Shown here one piece after another: positions 10,501 to 22,008 of a DNA stretch of 64,000 nt (the first letter of the stretch is position 1; each line of letters opens with the position of its first letter). The notes beneath the pieces are model-generated. The model did not search any database and was not told the DNA's origin. It saw only the letters and a list, made by a program, of their open reading frames with translations. The DNA lies in the NCBI GenBank assembly GCA_958299035.1, contig CATQJL010000316.1, forward strand, positions 48,977,585 through 49,041,584, given 5' to 3'. This stretch comes from Cylicocyclus nassatus (taxonomy: Eukaryota; Nematoda; Chromadorea; Rhabditida; Strongylidae). Both the position numbers and the translations under genes were made by a program.

Positions 10501-13500
10501 TTGCCAAAAATCCAAAAATGAATCGGAAGGAGGAGCGTACCGACATAAAGAGGAAGGGTTGGGCCAGAATGCGCTGGCAAAGCGGCATACGCAGCGCACG
10601 CTTCGATGATGAAAAAAGTAATACGCTACATACGCCGCGTACACCTCTCACCCTGTGAAGTCTGGCCCAACCCTGAATTCGCACCTTATCAGTCCCTACG
10701 CGGATTCTAATATGAGATCGGGTCATCGAGGCACGTGGTAAAGGACTCAGGTAGTTTTGTATATAGGTGGTCTTCGGACTCTCTAGCTTTCAAAGCTATC
10801 AACCGCCTTTATCGATTTTATAGATTTTTTACAAAGCATGGGCTGGGAGTTGGCGCAGGGGTAAGTGAGCATGCTAATTACGAATACTTAATGGGGGCAG
10901 AGTACTGGCGTAAAGGGGTGAGACCGCGACAGAGGCGTAGTATTAACAGGCCCCGGCGGAGCCGGAAATGCCACTAGCAGTGGCGTAACCAGGATTTTCA
11001 TTCAGAGGGGGGGGCACTACAAAATTTCTCACATTGGAGGTGCGTGGCGTTAGCCACGCACCCCGAAAACGTTTTTGGTTTCTGCGCGCCCCTAACCCTG
11101 AGAATTTCACAAAAAGGGGAGGGTGACCTTCAAAAATTCATTTTCATTATCTAAAAGTATAAAGACTTCACTCGCACATTTTTATAAACCATATAAGTAA
11201 CTTTCAAGAATTACGCGACCCGTTCTCGGTGGGGGGGGGGGGGAGGGACTCCGGTGCGCTACTCCATTTAGTATTGCAGTAAGTTCATTAGATCAGAAAG
11301 GTCTTACACTTGATACGCAAGAGAAGTCGTTTCAAGAATGTTTGAAGAGACGTTCCAATATATGCCATATCTTTCTTGCAATGGCGGACCAAACGTAGAA
11401 AGAGAAAAATCCTCCCAACCTCCCTCTCCCGTAGAATGATGATAGACAAGTAATTTGAAACATACTTTATGCAGATTTTTATCTTTACAGCAGTTATGTC
11501 ACTGGATGAATTTTTCTCGTAAAGGTCAAGAAAGATGTGCTGTTGAAAAATATTGAACGCATTTTTTTGCCATGCGTAACTTCAGCTAGTCTTCCAAACT
11601 TTCATTTTGGAGCTTTGAAAAGGAATTAATCAGATAAGAACAAAGCGAGCCTTGTTCAGCATGAGACATTTCCAGATATTTCGAAACTAGCCTTTCGGGG
11701 CTTTTTAAAATGATTCTTCAAAACCCCTTGATTCTGAGAAAATTGCGTAAACGAAAAAATGCAACAAACTCTACAAGATCCTTGGAACTCGGAAGTACCA
11801 AAAGTCTATTGTTATCAGACTTCGAATTTCCAACACAACGAAGCGTTTGCCGTTTCAAAATATCATATTTCAAAATTTCTGGAGAGGATATGCGCAGCTG
11901 TAGGATTTGAGCGACAAACGTTTTGCTATCAAATGAAAAGATGGTTGGGATCCAATAGTTGGAAAGGGAATGATATTCTATCTGATATGAACATATAATA
12001 CAGGGTGCGCCAGAATTATTTGCGCGTGTATTCTGCAACGCAAAACTCGTGCAAGACGAGATCAGCGATAGGCAAAAAGCTATTTTGTTTCAGTAACGTT
12101 TTATCATTGAGACGCTATAGCATGAATTGGAATTTCTAAGTGTGGCTTGAGAAAAACCACAAAATATCCTACTGATTAAGTTGCGCGCAACACGCAGGTA
12201 TTTTTTCAGAGAATCTTCTGCTTTTGCATAGAAAAATGCTCCTGTGATGCAAGGAACATGCCACATGATAGAACAAGTTTTCGGCTGCAACATACTTATA
12301 AGCGCAAAATCTAGGATGGTCTGACAAGAAAATTATCAGCGTTTAAACAAAGTCATGTGTTTTGCTACATGCTCAAAAACTATCTTAGGAGTGCGAATGA
12401 GCGAAAGAAAAGCAGAAATTGACTCCAGATCAGGTTGGAGTTCAATTTCATCAGTGGAAAACAACTAAATAGTTATCTAGATGCTTTGTGAAAGCAATAT
12501 AGCATTGAATCCGGTGACAGGCACGTTTCTGTAGCTTACAAATGTGATTTGAAAACAAAACGGCCACTGACGCGGGTGGCATTTGCTTACTTTTTGTTAC
12601 CATTTTTGGAAAAATAATTGTTGGCGAACCAAGTACTACGATTCGATAGCGCAAAACCTCCTCTATACCGTGGACATAAAATCCTTTGAAAATGTCTCAA
12701 GAATCTCCAGTTACGGAATGAATTATAACTACCAAAAAATTAAGTTTTTGCGCCTTTCAAAAGTATTGGTACGACAATTTCATTATTTGCACAGGGGTAT
12801 GGCAATCACCTTTGGCTCATAAAACGCTATTTTGTAGAGGATGATTGCAGTAATCTACCACATGAATTTCAAAATCAAAACTATGAGTAGTTTCTTTGCA
12901 GCACTCATGCAAAGTTGACGCAAATACTTTTGGCGCAGTAGTTGCAAGAAGAAAAGAAAAGCTCTCATTACTTTTTTTCTAGTACAGATATTACTAATTC
13001 TGACTGGAACAAGATACGCAAGAAACATACCTCTGGAGCCTATAGGTGGTCCTTTTGTTAACAAATAAACATCACAGCCAAGGCTATGGAATTCAGACAT
13101 TTTATTGTAAAGCGCCATTATACGCTGATTGACTTCGGCAGAATTGAAGGAACTGTAAGGAAGTATTCCAGATTGGTCACTTAATTGTGGGCAGTTTTAC
13201 CTTACTACAACAACTAATACTAAGTTGAAAGCGCTGTTTGTCACATAATGCGATAGCGTCTTAAGCTCAACCCCAAGTTCCGGAAGCTCACCTGGAATTA
13301 ATATGTTTGTTCAAGTTGCACGGAGACCTACCAGTTGAACTATAGAGTCTGCACTCACCGTCATCTTCGACCTTGTTGGAGCAAGGACCGAGTTTCTCGT
13401 CCAGTTTCTTATCAATATCCTCTATCAACTCATTCCAGTTGCCCACATAATTTCGATATGCGATTACATCGGTTTCTGCAAGGTGGTCCTATAGCAATTG

Positions 13501-15668
13501 AGCTGACAAGAGATAATCAAAAGCAGAGGATTTCTAGCTTTTTCAGGTGCAGCTTAGCAGCGAGCCCTACAAAGTGTCCCGTACGTAAATTCTATCTGAT
13601 TCAAAACAGTTTAGCCCCAGCTTTCATGGACCTCAGCGTCAATTTTCAAAGCTTATTCAACTTGATTTACAGTAAAAAAATAAGTCATCAATTGCTAATG
13701 CAATAGGTAAAAGTGCGCAAGCGGCCTTTATCCAAAAGCCATTTCTCGATCCGATATGTCTACACAAAATCTGAAATCTTTTCACTTGCTTAATCACACT
13801 TTCACAGACTTGGCAGATTTGTTGGTAAAAGCAACGTGCGTGTAAACTTTCTTACACAATTCAATTACAAAGCGGACATTCAATGTATCAATGATTTAAA
13901 TCTATCCTCACCCCACTATTATTGAAGGGCGACTGATGATTTATTTTATACGGTACATCCGAACTTAGCCAACTCTATGAAATGCCCAAACTGCCCAAAA
14001 TTCTGTTGAGGTGAGAGAAAGATTAATAGTCAGGCAGTGCATACATGTTTGAGACACCTTGCATGCTCGTGAGCTCTTTCGTCCCAACTACAAGTATTCG
14101 ACTTCCATACAAAAAATGCGTACCAGCAAAAAAACCAATTTTTGGATTTCAAGTGGAGACATAAATATCAGACGGTCTCGTCGAGAATTCATCATGGTGA
14201 CACCGTACTTTTGAATCCTTGTCTCCAAAAAAAACTTTTTTCTATTACTACGTGCTACGAATAAGACCGTCCTTGAGGGATGTTCGATGCATGTGGAGCT
14301 CCTCTTATGCGTAGAATTTCCAACTAGTTGCTAAGCATATCACCATTTTTTAGCTTTTGCCTAATGAGAAAATAAATCTTCATTTCCCAAATACATGTAT
14401 CGTCGAGTCATTCATAGCTTGATATGCGTAGTGCACACTATACACGCTGACTGACGAACTGCGAAAGTAGAATCTGCTCATTTTAGTTGGTTATATGTTA
14501 GTCAATCACATTCTTCATTTTGTTGGGCTAGAAAATGTTTTACTGGGAAGTTACTAGTATGAGTGCCGTCGCTAATAGGGCTTAGTGTGCAATCTCACAT
14601 ATTGAGTTACAAATGACTCGAGGTTACGTAACTCAGCTTATAAGTTCTCAGTTGAACCCGAAACCATTTAACATTTAAAATTATATAGGATTACCCATTT
14701 ATTCATTTAGCACCAATTTTTTTGCTAGGTTTTGCTAGGTAGATACAGATCAGAGCACTAATTCAACATCTTATTCCATCCCTGCCCACCTTCGCGAATA
14801 ACTACGATACAAAGATACTTTGGTTGGCATTCCTTGTCATAGGTATTCCGGTCACGTATTCCACAGAGCTTGACATCTCCCTATTCTCCCTTATTTTATA
14901 GGAGCATTCACTCACCTGTCTCGGGTTCACTTTGCATAGCCTCCAAAGCTTTTTCATATTCGGCTTCTGTTTTTACATTCAACATCTCGAAAAGTTTGGC
15001 AATTTCTGCACAAAACTCTGCTGAGACATATCGATTCTGAATGTAGTTGACGGCGAACACTGCTGCCGAGTTATGGTGTAGAAACTGAAGGAAGGCTGAT
15101 TACCTTGAAAAATTTGAAAAAAAAGAAGACTTGTTATACCTCTTTGTATTCATCTAACCGGACATTGAGGAATTCAACGAGGCTTCGCAACTCTTCGTGT
15201 GCGGTCTCGTGGATTTTCGTCTCGGCAGGGGGAAGAATTAAGATTTGCCGTACCTGCAATAATAGCAATCACAGTAAGATATAAAAAAATATTCTGGTGC
15301 ACTTTTAGAAGAGTCAAATTTGAAAACAAGCTGGTTGAACTTAAAATAATGTGTAATAAAGCTCTCGATGATCTGTACACTTTGTCAAAAGAAAGTACAT
15401 TGGTTTGAAATTCATATTTTGTAATTATGCATCTGGAACTCCTTGCTCTTTATTTGAGATATACATCAAATTTATGATCCGTGAAATTTTGTGAAATTTC
15501 ATGGTCATACAGCCGTTAGTCAAAATTCTTAACTCTTTTAGAACGTTAGCTATTTTCGAAACGTGCAGCAGCGAAAATCCAGAAGACCACGATTAGCCTA
15601 TCTCTTTGGACTTGACCTACCTCATTTCCTATAGATTCATTATCTGCATCCGTTGCTTTCTCTCCCAT
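7587..15668 (-). CDS. Peroxiredoxin-like 2 (thioredoxin-fold) protein lacking CxxC, with CaaX box; 10 exons
   Basis: Exons on the minus strand: 15668-15621, 15253-15140, 15084-14916, 13475-13359, 13291-13201, 13152-13031, 8186-8059, 8008-7913, 7866-7768, 7715-7587. All nine junctions are GT...AG and in phase, giving 370 residues. Residues about 1-150 are charged and helical. About 155-320 resemble the PRXL2/AhpC-TSA_2 fold: strand LVLVVVVSSF, helix, strand CDVYLLTKGPP, VGVPFRKLYDEQEAL, then GGAILVNRSGTILYKY and a final helix. The position where PRXL2A has PGCxxC reads SSFNSAE, so both redox cysteines are missing. The last 43 residues are Lys/Ser/Thr-rich and end KKKCCTIL, a prenylation motif with Leu last (geranylgeranyl type). 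Retaining the 50-base intron at 8009-8058 would truncate the protein. A CTGCAG acceptor 14 bases before the ATG suggests trans-splicing. The exon structure is secure; the family call is from fold pattern only. Confidence 0.75.
8158..8285. repeat. Short tandem duplication at an exon boundary
   Basis: The block CCAACCAGTTTAATATAAG...ACTGTTCCATAAACAAA (8162 onward) is repeated imperfectly at about 8223-8270 (CCAATTAATATAAGAAC...ACTGTTCCGTAAACAAA). It duplicates the 5' edge of exon 7 of the PRXL2-like gene and its acceptor. Only the copy at 8187 keeps a TTTTAG acceptor. Confidence 0.6.
9310..9625 (+). mobile_element. CTAG-family repeat, partial, with internal unit twice
   Basis: Contains GTACGTTCCGAATAGAGAATTCC and then two tandem versions (about 9380-9500 and 9515-9625) of the unit ATCGATTTT...TTTTTGCAAAG...GGGGCTGGGAG...GGCAC. 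The same unit is in the copies at 10.8 kb and 38.5 kb. No CTAG terminus is present here. Confidence 0.5.
9990..10360 (-). mobile_element. Penelope-like retroelement fragment, GIY-YIG domain (decayed)
   Basis: On the minus strand the frame contains NCMVCRFDRCMLSGDIY followed by LITCLSCGDIYTGET, the cysteine pattern and YIGET-type motif of the C-terminal GIY-YIG endonuclease domain of Penelope-like retroelements. The homology continues after frameshifts as IKEHIDGLNKSKAATPLG and AEIQVTLRILSLKPET. Stop codons and frame changes show a dead fragment. No reverse-transcriptase domain remains nearby. It lies in the 4.8-kb intron of the PRXL2-like gene. Confidence 0.65.
10361..10554 (+). mobile_element. 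Second Penelope-like fragment, head-to-head with the first
   Basis: Plus-strand frame reads FKEHINGSNKMEAATAMPLG and TAEIQVTVAFKIAKNPK, matching the region just after the GIY-YIG core of the neighbouring minus-strand fragment. The two fragments are inverted and meet near 10360. It is cut at its right side by a GC-rich palindrome. Confidence 0.55.
10555..10674. mobile_element. GC-rich palindromic MITE, GGGTTGGGCCAGA family, copy 1
   Basis: Terminal inverted repeats AGGGTTGGGCCAGA / TCTGGCCCAACCCT with an interior rich in GCGTACGC-like steps (CATACGCAGCGCACGC / CATACGCCGCGTACAC). About 120 bp. It is related to 51170-51301 and interrupts a Penelope-like fragment. Confidence 0.75.
10735..10977 (+). 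mobile_element. CTAG-ended non-autonomous repeat, copy 2
   Basis: Contains ATCGATTTTATAGATTTTTT, GGGCTGGGAGTTGGCGCAGG, GAGCATGCTAATTACGAA and ends CCCCGGCGGAGCCGG (a CCGGC-GGA-GCCGG hairpin), eight bases, then CTAG. A hairpin about 10 bases before CTAG is the Helit­ron 3'-end layout. Confidence 0.6.
10978..11263. mobile_element. hAT-like MITE
   Basis: Begins CAGTGGCGTAACCAGGAT, a typical hAT-type terminus, directly after the CTAG end of the previous repeat. The degenerate right end GGTGCGCTACT is its inverted partner. The interior GGTGCGTGGCGTTAGCCACG is shared with 23819-24119. No ORF. Confidence 0.6.
13476..14915. other. 1.4-kb intron 3 of the PRXL2-like gene
   Basis: No exon, RNA gene or clear repeat found; simple AT-rich intron sequence. 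Confidence 0.5.
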
Positions 15669-16023
15669 TCTAAGGCCACGTCCTGCAGAAAGTCGATTTT
15701 TTGAGCTGCTACCTTCAAACAACAGATGATTATTGCGTCGAAAACAACTTCGAGAATGCTTTATGCAAATGAGAATATATGATAGCGCTTAACATCATCG
15801 GTATGTTATGGTCTGAGCATAAGAATGAACAAGGGGTAAGTCCAATACAGTTGATGCAGGAAAAAACCCGGAGTTCGCTGAGATGTCTTTTTCGCCATAA
15901 CTTCGTTCAATGTGGACAAATTTTGAACAATTGCACCATTCAACTTATTATAATAGTGCCATAGGGCGTTGGGGTATGGCAGGTAGACATCACTTCGTCA
16001 GATTTTTGTAATGGATTCTTTAA

Positions 16024-16565
16024 CACGTTTCGGACCGGTGCTGCACATGGTGCAGCACGCTGCTTTGAGGGATCTTTCTGGCGTTTGCAAGAGGTTTCCT
16101 TTTAGTCTAAAGTTGTTAAGTTAAAGGTCTAACCTCCTACTTTTCAAATGACTCTGTAAAGTTGTGCGGCCGATATTTGTTTAGGAGATATGAGCACAAA
16201 TCGAACAACAGTTGCAACGAAGTGCGGCGATGCGAACGACGCGTGCGACGTCGCAACTTTCCTTTGCTTCGATATCAAAGAGAAAAACCGTAGTTTCAAT
16301 ACTGATGTGTGCAGTGTACAACATAGATACTTTTGAATACTATTAGGATCTGAGTTCTTGTTCCTATCTTTTAAGAAAGCACAAAAGTCCCTCTCAAGCG
16401 ACAAAATTCAAACACTTCGAATTCACTCAGAACTTTGGATATGGAGCTTATCTGACATGCTGATTACAAATGTGGCCCACAGGCTGCGAAATAAGGTCCC
16501 TTTGTGGGCTAACGGCTGAAAGTACACTCTTTTTCGCCGCACGCGATTTCGCGGTCCGAAACGTG
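16024..16565. mobile_element. 542-bp element with TTAA target-site duplication
   Basis: Terminal inverted repeats CACGTTTCGGACCG (left, from 16024) and CGGTCCGAAACGTG (right, to 16565), each flanked outside by TTAA (16020-16023 and 16566-16569). TTAA duplication is the hallmark of piggyBac-type transposition. No transposase is encoded, so this would be a non-autonomous copy. Confidence 0.75.
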
Positions 16566-16756
16566 TTAAAAATTACAGAGTAGCCGCTTCTGAATACCGC
16601 AATGGAGTAGGTATACCAAGCCAATCTCACACGCATATGTTTTACGGTAAGAAGTGTTATTTGACGTGCTACTCACCTTAACTTCATTCAACTTTTGCGT
16701 TATTTGGTGTGCTAATCACCATATGTTTGCAACTTCTCCTAACCTGTATTTCACAG

Positions 16757-16808
16757 TTCTTCGCAGGAACAGCTGTCATTACTTGCGCTGGTGGCAGATC
16801 GTTGAACG
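16757..16808 (+). other. Probable non-coding or upstream exon of the 17-kb gene
   Basis: Bounded by a strong acceptor (GTATTTCACAG) and a strong donor (GTAAGTATATGG). One frame is open and joins in phase with the exon at 16957, but no start codon is visible in it, so it may be 5'UTR or follow an exon I cannot see. Confidence 0.45.
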
Positions 16809-16957
16809 GTAAGTATATGGAAAAGGTTACCTGCTCGAATCCGACTGGAATTCTTAATTTGACACTTTGCGACTAACAGTGAAGTAGCAGTAGCAGTCAG
16901 GATAAGTTGCAAACGTATAAATTACTTTGTACCGTTTACTTACCATATGTCTGCAGC

Positions 16958-17441
16958 ATGGCACCTTCGCAGCAGATGAATGAGATGTAAGCAGCACTCG
17001 GAATGGCCTCTTCAAGCATAATCCCCAACATACTTGCGAAATGAACGCTTACAGTATAGTTACCGTATCCCTACTATGCTCAACTATTGTAACCACTGTA
17101 AGCGCAATGAGGGTTCCATTTGAGCAAGAATTTGAAGAAAACCGTGAAAGGGGACTATTTACCGCATATCTACCGAGGCTCAGGCTAAGCCGCTTCTGTA
17201 AGCTAGACTGACTTGTGCTCTTAGATTCAAAATCCGTCCACTGTACCAAGAAGTGGCAATGCAACGCCGCTGCATTTTTTCGGTGATCCATGGGGCGCTG
17301 TTTCTCACAAATAACTAGCAGTTTTGCGCAAAAAATAACAGTTTTTGCAAGCAGAGCAGTCACTTAAAATCTTTGACTACACTGCCGCAAATCATAAGGA
17401 AGCATGTATTCTCATGCATCGATGATTTTCCATCACAATAG
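16958..17441 (+). CDS. Candidate small secreted protein, 85 aa, four coding exons
   Basis: Coding exons 16958-16986, 17055-17143, 17225-17282 and 17360-17441 join in phase through GT...AG introns. The product starts MAPSQQMNEM followed by a hydrophobic stretch (IIVTVSLLCSTIVTTVSA) that reads as a signal peptide or a single membrane anchor. The mature part is about 57 residues with three cysteines (HCTKKWQC, FSCID). I do not recognise it. Splice signals are good except the donor at 17144. An alternative keeps reading to 17198 and beyond and gives a different C-terminus (FTAYLPRLRLSRF). The opposite strand is also open for 104 codons, but lacks comparable splice sites. Confidence 0.42.
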
Positions 17442-20400
17442 TACAAACATATATCACGTAGACATATGTAAGGTAATCATAGATTTATAAGTTGGCGTGG
17501 GAAAGTTAGGACAGCAAACAGAGAACAGGATATTGGAGAAGGTAAGACACGAAGGTAGCAGCTGAAAGATTGTGCGGTGCTTGGATCTGTAATCTGACGC
17601 ATCTTTTCTGATAGTTTCGGACTCAGAGAAAGGGTCGCAAATTGTTTAAAGTTCCTAGAAAAATCACAGTCATCAACAAATTGAATGTAAATTGTCGTCA
17701 TCTAAAATACAATTCATATGCTCGTCTATGTCCAGGGTTCAATATGCCTCTCATTCTGATGGTTTTATTCCATAAAGTCGAGAAATGACAAAGGTTCGTA
17801 GAAAGTGGAGATTAGGTGATATTGAAACAAATTGTCGCAAAACGAGCCATATAAAATACCGAGTGCAGCCCATGCACCCTGCGGGCAGATGTTCCCATGA
17901 TATCTTGCAAAAAATGCATGTCATCTGTTTTTGACATCTTCGACATACGCTTCAAATTTGTTGAGCAAAAAGCCATTTGGGACCTGCTAGCAAAAAGCTT
18001 CTAAAATTGATAGCATTTTAATTGGTGTTTTCTATTTCTATCATAATTCACTAGTTGATAGAGTGACGATTTCGAAAAAGGTGGTACATATGTTTATAAA
18101 TTTTACTTCGAGAGTAGAGAAAAATAGCGCCAAGATGTAGTCTGCCTTTCTGGCAAGACTGCTCTTAAACTGACACATGTTTTTTCCGAAGAAAATTTAT
18201 AAATATTGGACCAACACTTAAACTCATAGCGGTACCCATTACGCATTATTTCTTGCTGCCAATCACGGTTTTTACCTACCCTATACTGAGCTATCTTTCA
18301 AAGTTTTTATTTCTGACTTTTGGTAGAGTTTTGATAACCATTGCATGGACTAAACGAAGTGCAATACAATGAAAATTTGAACATCTGCAGATGGCAATAT
18401 GGTATTTTGCAAGCTGTTTTCTTCAAAAGTCTTCATTTTCGAGTAGTGTAAGCTACACAAACGCTTCAGATCTAAAAAATTTTCGCTTCGGTCCAAATAT
18501 CGATTGTGATTTTTCACCACTTTTACAAAGCAGCGAAGCGTTTACTGCTCTCCAAATTCCTTTCCGTGAAACCTGAAGCGCTTTCAAAGTCAAGGATAAT
18601 AATAATTTTTCTAACTGAAGAGTCACAAAGTGGGAAGGAAAAATAACTATCAAAAAAAGGAAAAAAAGTGCATCGAAAAAGATCCTGGTGGCAGCCTCTG
18701 AATTTCTATGGCTTTAGCGCGATTATAGAACTTAAAAGCACTGAAAAATAATTTTAGAAATTCTGATTAGCCGACTATGGATGCCACATAATGCATTATA
18801 CTGCACTTACTGTCATCAAAGCCCTTTCAAAAAACTGAAATGAAAGATTTGAACGATAGCTAAAATAACGGGTACGTAAAAAACGGGTTAGTTCAGATTT
18901 CAAGCGACCGTCAAAAATTTCGAAACGAAAACGCCAAAGCTTGGTAGAGGAGGATTTTCTGCATCGAACACTGTTTGGAGCCTTTGCCTATCATCACTTT
19001 GAGGATAGGTCGGAAAACGGCACGAACTTTTGGTCTACCTAATACTATCGAAATGTTCAAGAATTATCGTATCATTGCTCTCACAAGAGCTGTCAGAGCC
19101 GGAAGATACTCGATGGAGAGTTGCGGAGACGCATTGCGTATTGTGTATATTGTGTATATTGTCATTCTCACACCATCGGCGGATCAATGGAGACCAGACT
19201 GAGTTGTAGGGAAATGACGAGTGAGGTGAAGAGAATAACAAACTTTACCTAGCATTGTTTACGACATAATACAAGGTAAAAAAAAATCTCCTATTCTGCA
19301 GATTAGTCTAGTGTGCAACGTTATTCTTGATTATTTTTGAAGGATTTTGTGAGATACAATGTGATGATTTTTCTTCCAAAAATTAGTCGAAATTCACGAG
19401 ATACAGGGGGATGGGTGAGTGAGCTGCTAAAAACTAATTGCAAGTAGTAGTTTGTAAAATAGATTGTTGACTTCAGATGAGGCTGTTCTAGTCCTTATTG
19501 GGGCAGGTTGTGCTATTGCGGCCGTAATTGCTTTATAATTAACATTTTCAGGTTTTTAACCAGAAATCACGATTCTCACCTAAAATTTTCAATTTTTCGG
19601 TTTTTCGAACATTGTTGTTCGAAAAAATTTTTGCCTCTCGTTTTTTTTGCATTACAATGACGTAAAAACAAAAGCAATCCGAAAAGTTCATGAAATCATA
19701 GGATAAAGAAAGCACATCGAGAGGCAAGGGAAAAATCGAAAGAAAAGGAAAATGGAGTGTTTACAAAACTGTCGTAAAGTTGCTGGCTGTGTGTGAATCT
19801 GCGGAGCCGGTCATACGCTATTGGGTAGACCTCCATGTCCTAAGTATGGAGCGAAGTGAGATTTTTGAAAACATTTCAGAAATCTTCAGAATTTAACGGA
19901 AAAAACTAAAGGAGATTTTTTGCAAATGGATGTAGCACTTGCTCTCGATTGAGTGAAAGATTCAAAGGAATCATTTTTAGGAAATCATCAAAATATACAA
20001 GAAGCGGAGGTCTAAAGTTATTCATATTTTCATAGTAATAATTTGATTTCAATGCATGGCGATATAGCGAGCACTTATATGTACTAATGTCTACTTTTCT
20101 TCCCTATAATAATAGCACCCGACCATTGTTACTCTTAAAGTGCTTCTATACTTTGGCACATTTCTCAGCCAACATATAATTGGTGGTGCCAAAGGAATAA
20201 GAACGAAGAGGTGAAATGCGAGGAGAAGGAGAGGGAGAGGAGGAGGGGGGGGGGAAGTAAGTTATAAACTCCAACCAAATTGATGGTAGCAGAATAGGGT
20301 AACGCAGATTCTCGGAATCTGTAAAAATTCTCAGAAAATGTCAGCAGATGATGACATACGAAATTGCACATGCAAACTAATACTTGTAAGGAAATACTTG

Positions 20401-20742
20401 GGAACGGGTGACGGAAACTGACGAGTTGGGTCAACCCCCGCAACTCGTAATCACGCTCGTATTGAACCAATGAATGCTGCTTTGATAGTGTAGATGCCCT
20501 CTTTGAACTCAAGCTAACAAGGAAACGCAGCCATCTAGAAAGAATGGACGGCATCGAGGAAGCGATACGTACTGACATACATTTTGGAATAGGAACTCTA
20601 CCAGCATTCCGCCATCGAAAAATCGCAGACTATTATTTGTTAGCAGACTGTAGCACAAGGGTTCCCCTACCAAATCACACGTTTCCCATGCATGTGAGTG
20701 AGCATATAATCTTTCTGAAAACAAAGGAAATAGGTAATTTAT
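17442..20742. other. Gene-poor stretch of 3.3 kb
   Basis: No gene could be built. A minus-strand frame at 17477-17701 starts right after a TTTTAG acceptor (MTTIYIQFVDDCDFSRN...) and could be an isolated exon, but no partner was found. A C/G-rich purine tract lies at 20220-20256. The plus frame at 20544 (MDGIEEAIRTDIHFG...) ends inside repeat sequence at 20743. Confidence 0.35.
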
Positions 20743-21110
20743 TGGCTTGGCACGTAAGTTTTGCAACTTTTCCATAACTTTTTTCTTGTTCTATGTAGCA
20801 AATTCTTTCTGGCATCGTGTAGACCGTGATTTAAGCTGCAAGTCTGCGCAAACCGTTTGATTTTTGTTAACGTAGTAGGAAAAACTTAAGCATTTTCGAA
20901 AACTGCTGAAAATCGAGATTTCAATATTTGGCAAACATGAAGCGCCGTACACAACCTGAATCGAACATATCAGAAAGTAGTTAATTGATAAACTGGAATC
21001 AGTAAAAAAGAAATTTCCATAACATAAAAAAGAAATGAAATTGAAAGACAAATCAAGTAGGGCGCCTTTAAGAAATTGAACAAGTCAGATACATCAAATT
21101 TGGAGGGCCA
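20743..21110. mobile_element. Single arm related to the giant foldback at 57 kb
   Basis: GGCACGTAAGTTTTG, CTTTTCCATAACTT, GGGCGCCT...AAGAAATTGAAC and AAATTTGGAGGGCCATCTGTCA occur in the same order as at 57060-57400. It is one arm only; the inverted partner is missing. Confidence 0.6.
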
Positions 21111-22008
21111 TCTGTCAATAACTAAGCTGCAAAAAGTCAAAATTCGCTAAAACTTTGCACAATAGAATAATTCAATACGGTAAACACGAATATCATATTC
21201 ATTTGTCGCTAAGAGTAGAATTCATTCGTTGACCTTACGAAAGGAACTTTTTCATGCGAAGCGGGTCTCATTTTTGTGATCAGCATGTCGAATAACCCCC
21301 ATAGTCCAAGTTTCAGCACAATCTAATGCAATCTAAAAGCTCTCCCGTTATACCATAAACCTACAGTAGCCCTTACATAAGATGACAAAATTTGGAAATG
21401 CCTGCATTCAAAATTCACAACATAACCCTTATATTGCCAAAAGAAATGAATGCGCTGCGATCAAAAAGACAAAGTTATATAAAATTTGCATTACTTATGT
21501 GTCAACCTAATGTTAGAAGGCGTCCCAACATCTGCCGTTAATTCGCGACGCACTACGTTCGCGTACTTTGACTGACTACCTTCTTGGGAGAGTAGGTGCT
21601 CAATACCTTAATAACCTGGGCAGGCTTCTTGCGCCTCCGAAGGGGTAATGAAGCTTGGGGCAAAATCAGTACATTATATCATATCTGAGAGATACTACAA
21701 GGGCGAAATATCAGATTTAACAATGGTCCGGACCTATTGTAAGTAACAGCTCGACAATTCTGTTACGATCGAATGCTCCGATAATGGGATAGATGTAATC
21801 ATAGGTACACCAAATTTTCTTTCATGGATAGAGCCCCGAAATTTTCTTGCAAAGCTTATCCGAGTATATTAGAGCTTGTAAAGTTACTAAATGACAGTAG
21901 TCAAAAACGGTTACATAGGCTAAAAAGAGTCAAATAGGATCACATCACAAAGTTCTAATGAGCGACTTTCTTTATTGTCAAACATTTATAGCTTTCATAA
22001 ATTCTTTT

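Noticed and set aside
10202..10726. 174-codon minus-strand ORF as a single gene
   Set aside because: Only its C-terminal part (GIY-YIG motifs) is meaningful; the N-terminal part is read through a GC palindrome and an inverted Penelope-like fragment.
11997..12030. TACAGGGTGCGCCAGAATTA as the left end of another CAGGG element
   Set aside because: No inverted partner was found within the next 1.5 kb; at most a solo end.
17049..17363. 104-codon minus-strand ORF
   Set aside because: The plus strand has the better acceptors and donors and phase-consistent exons over the same bases.
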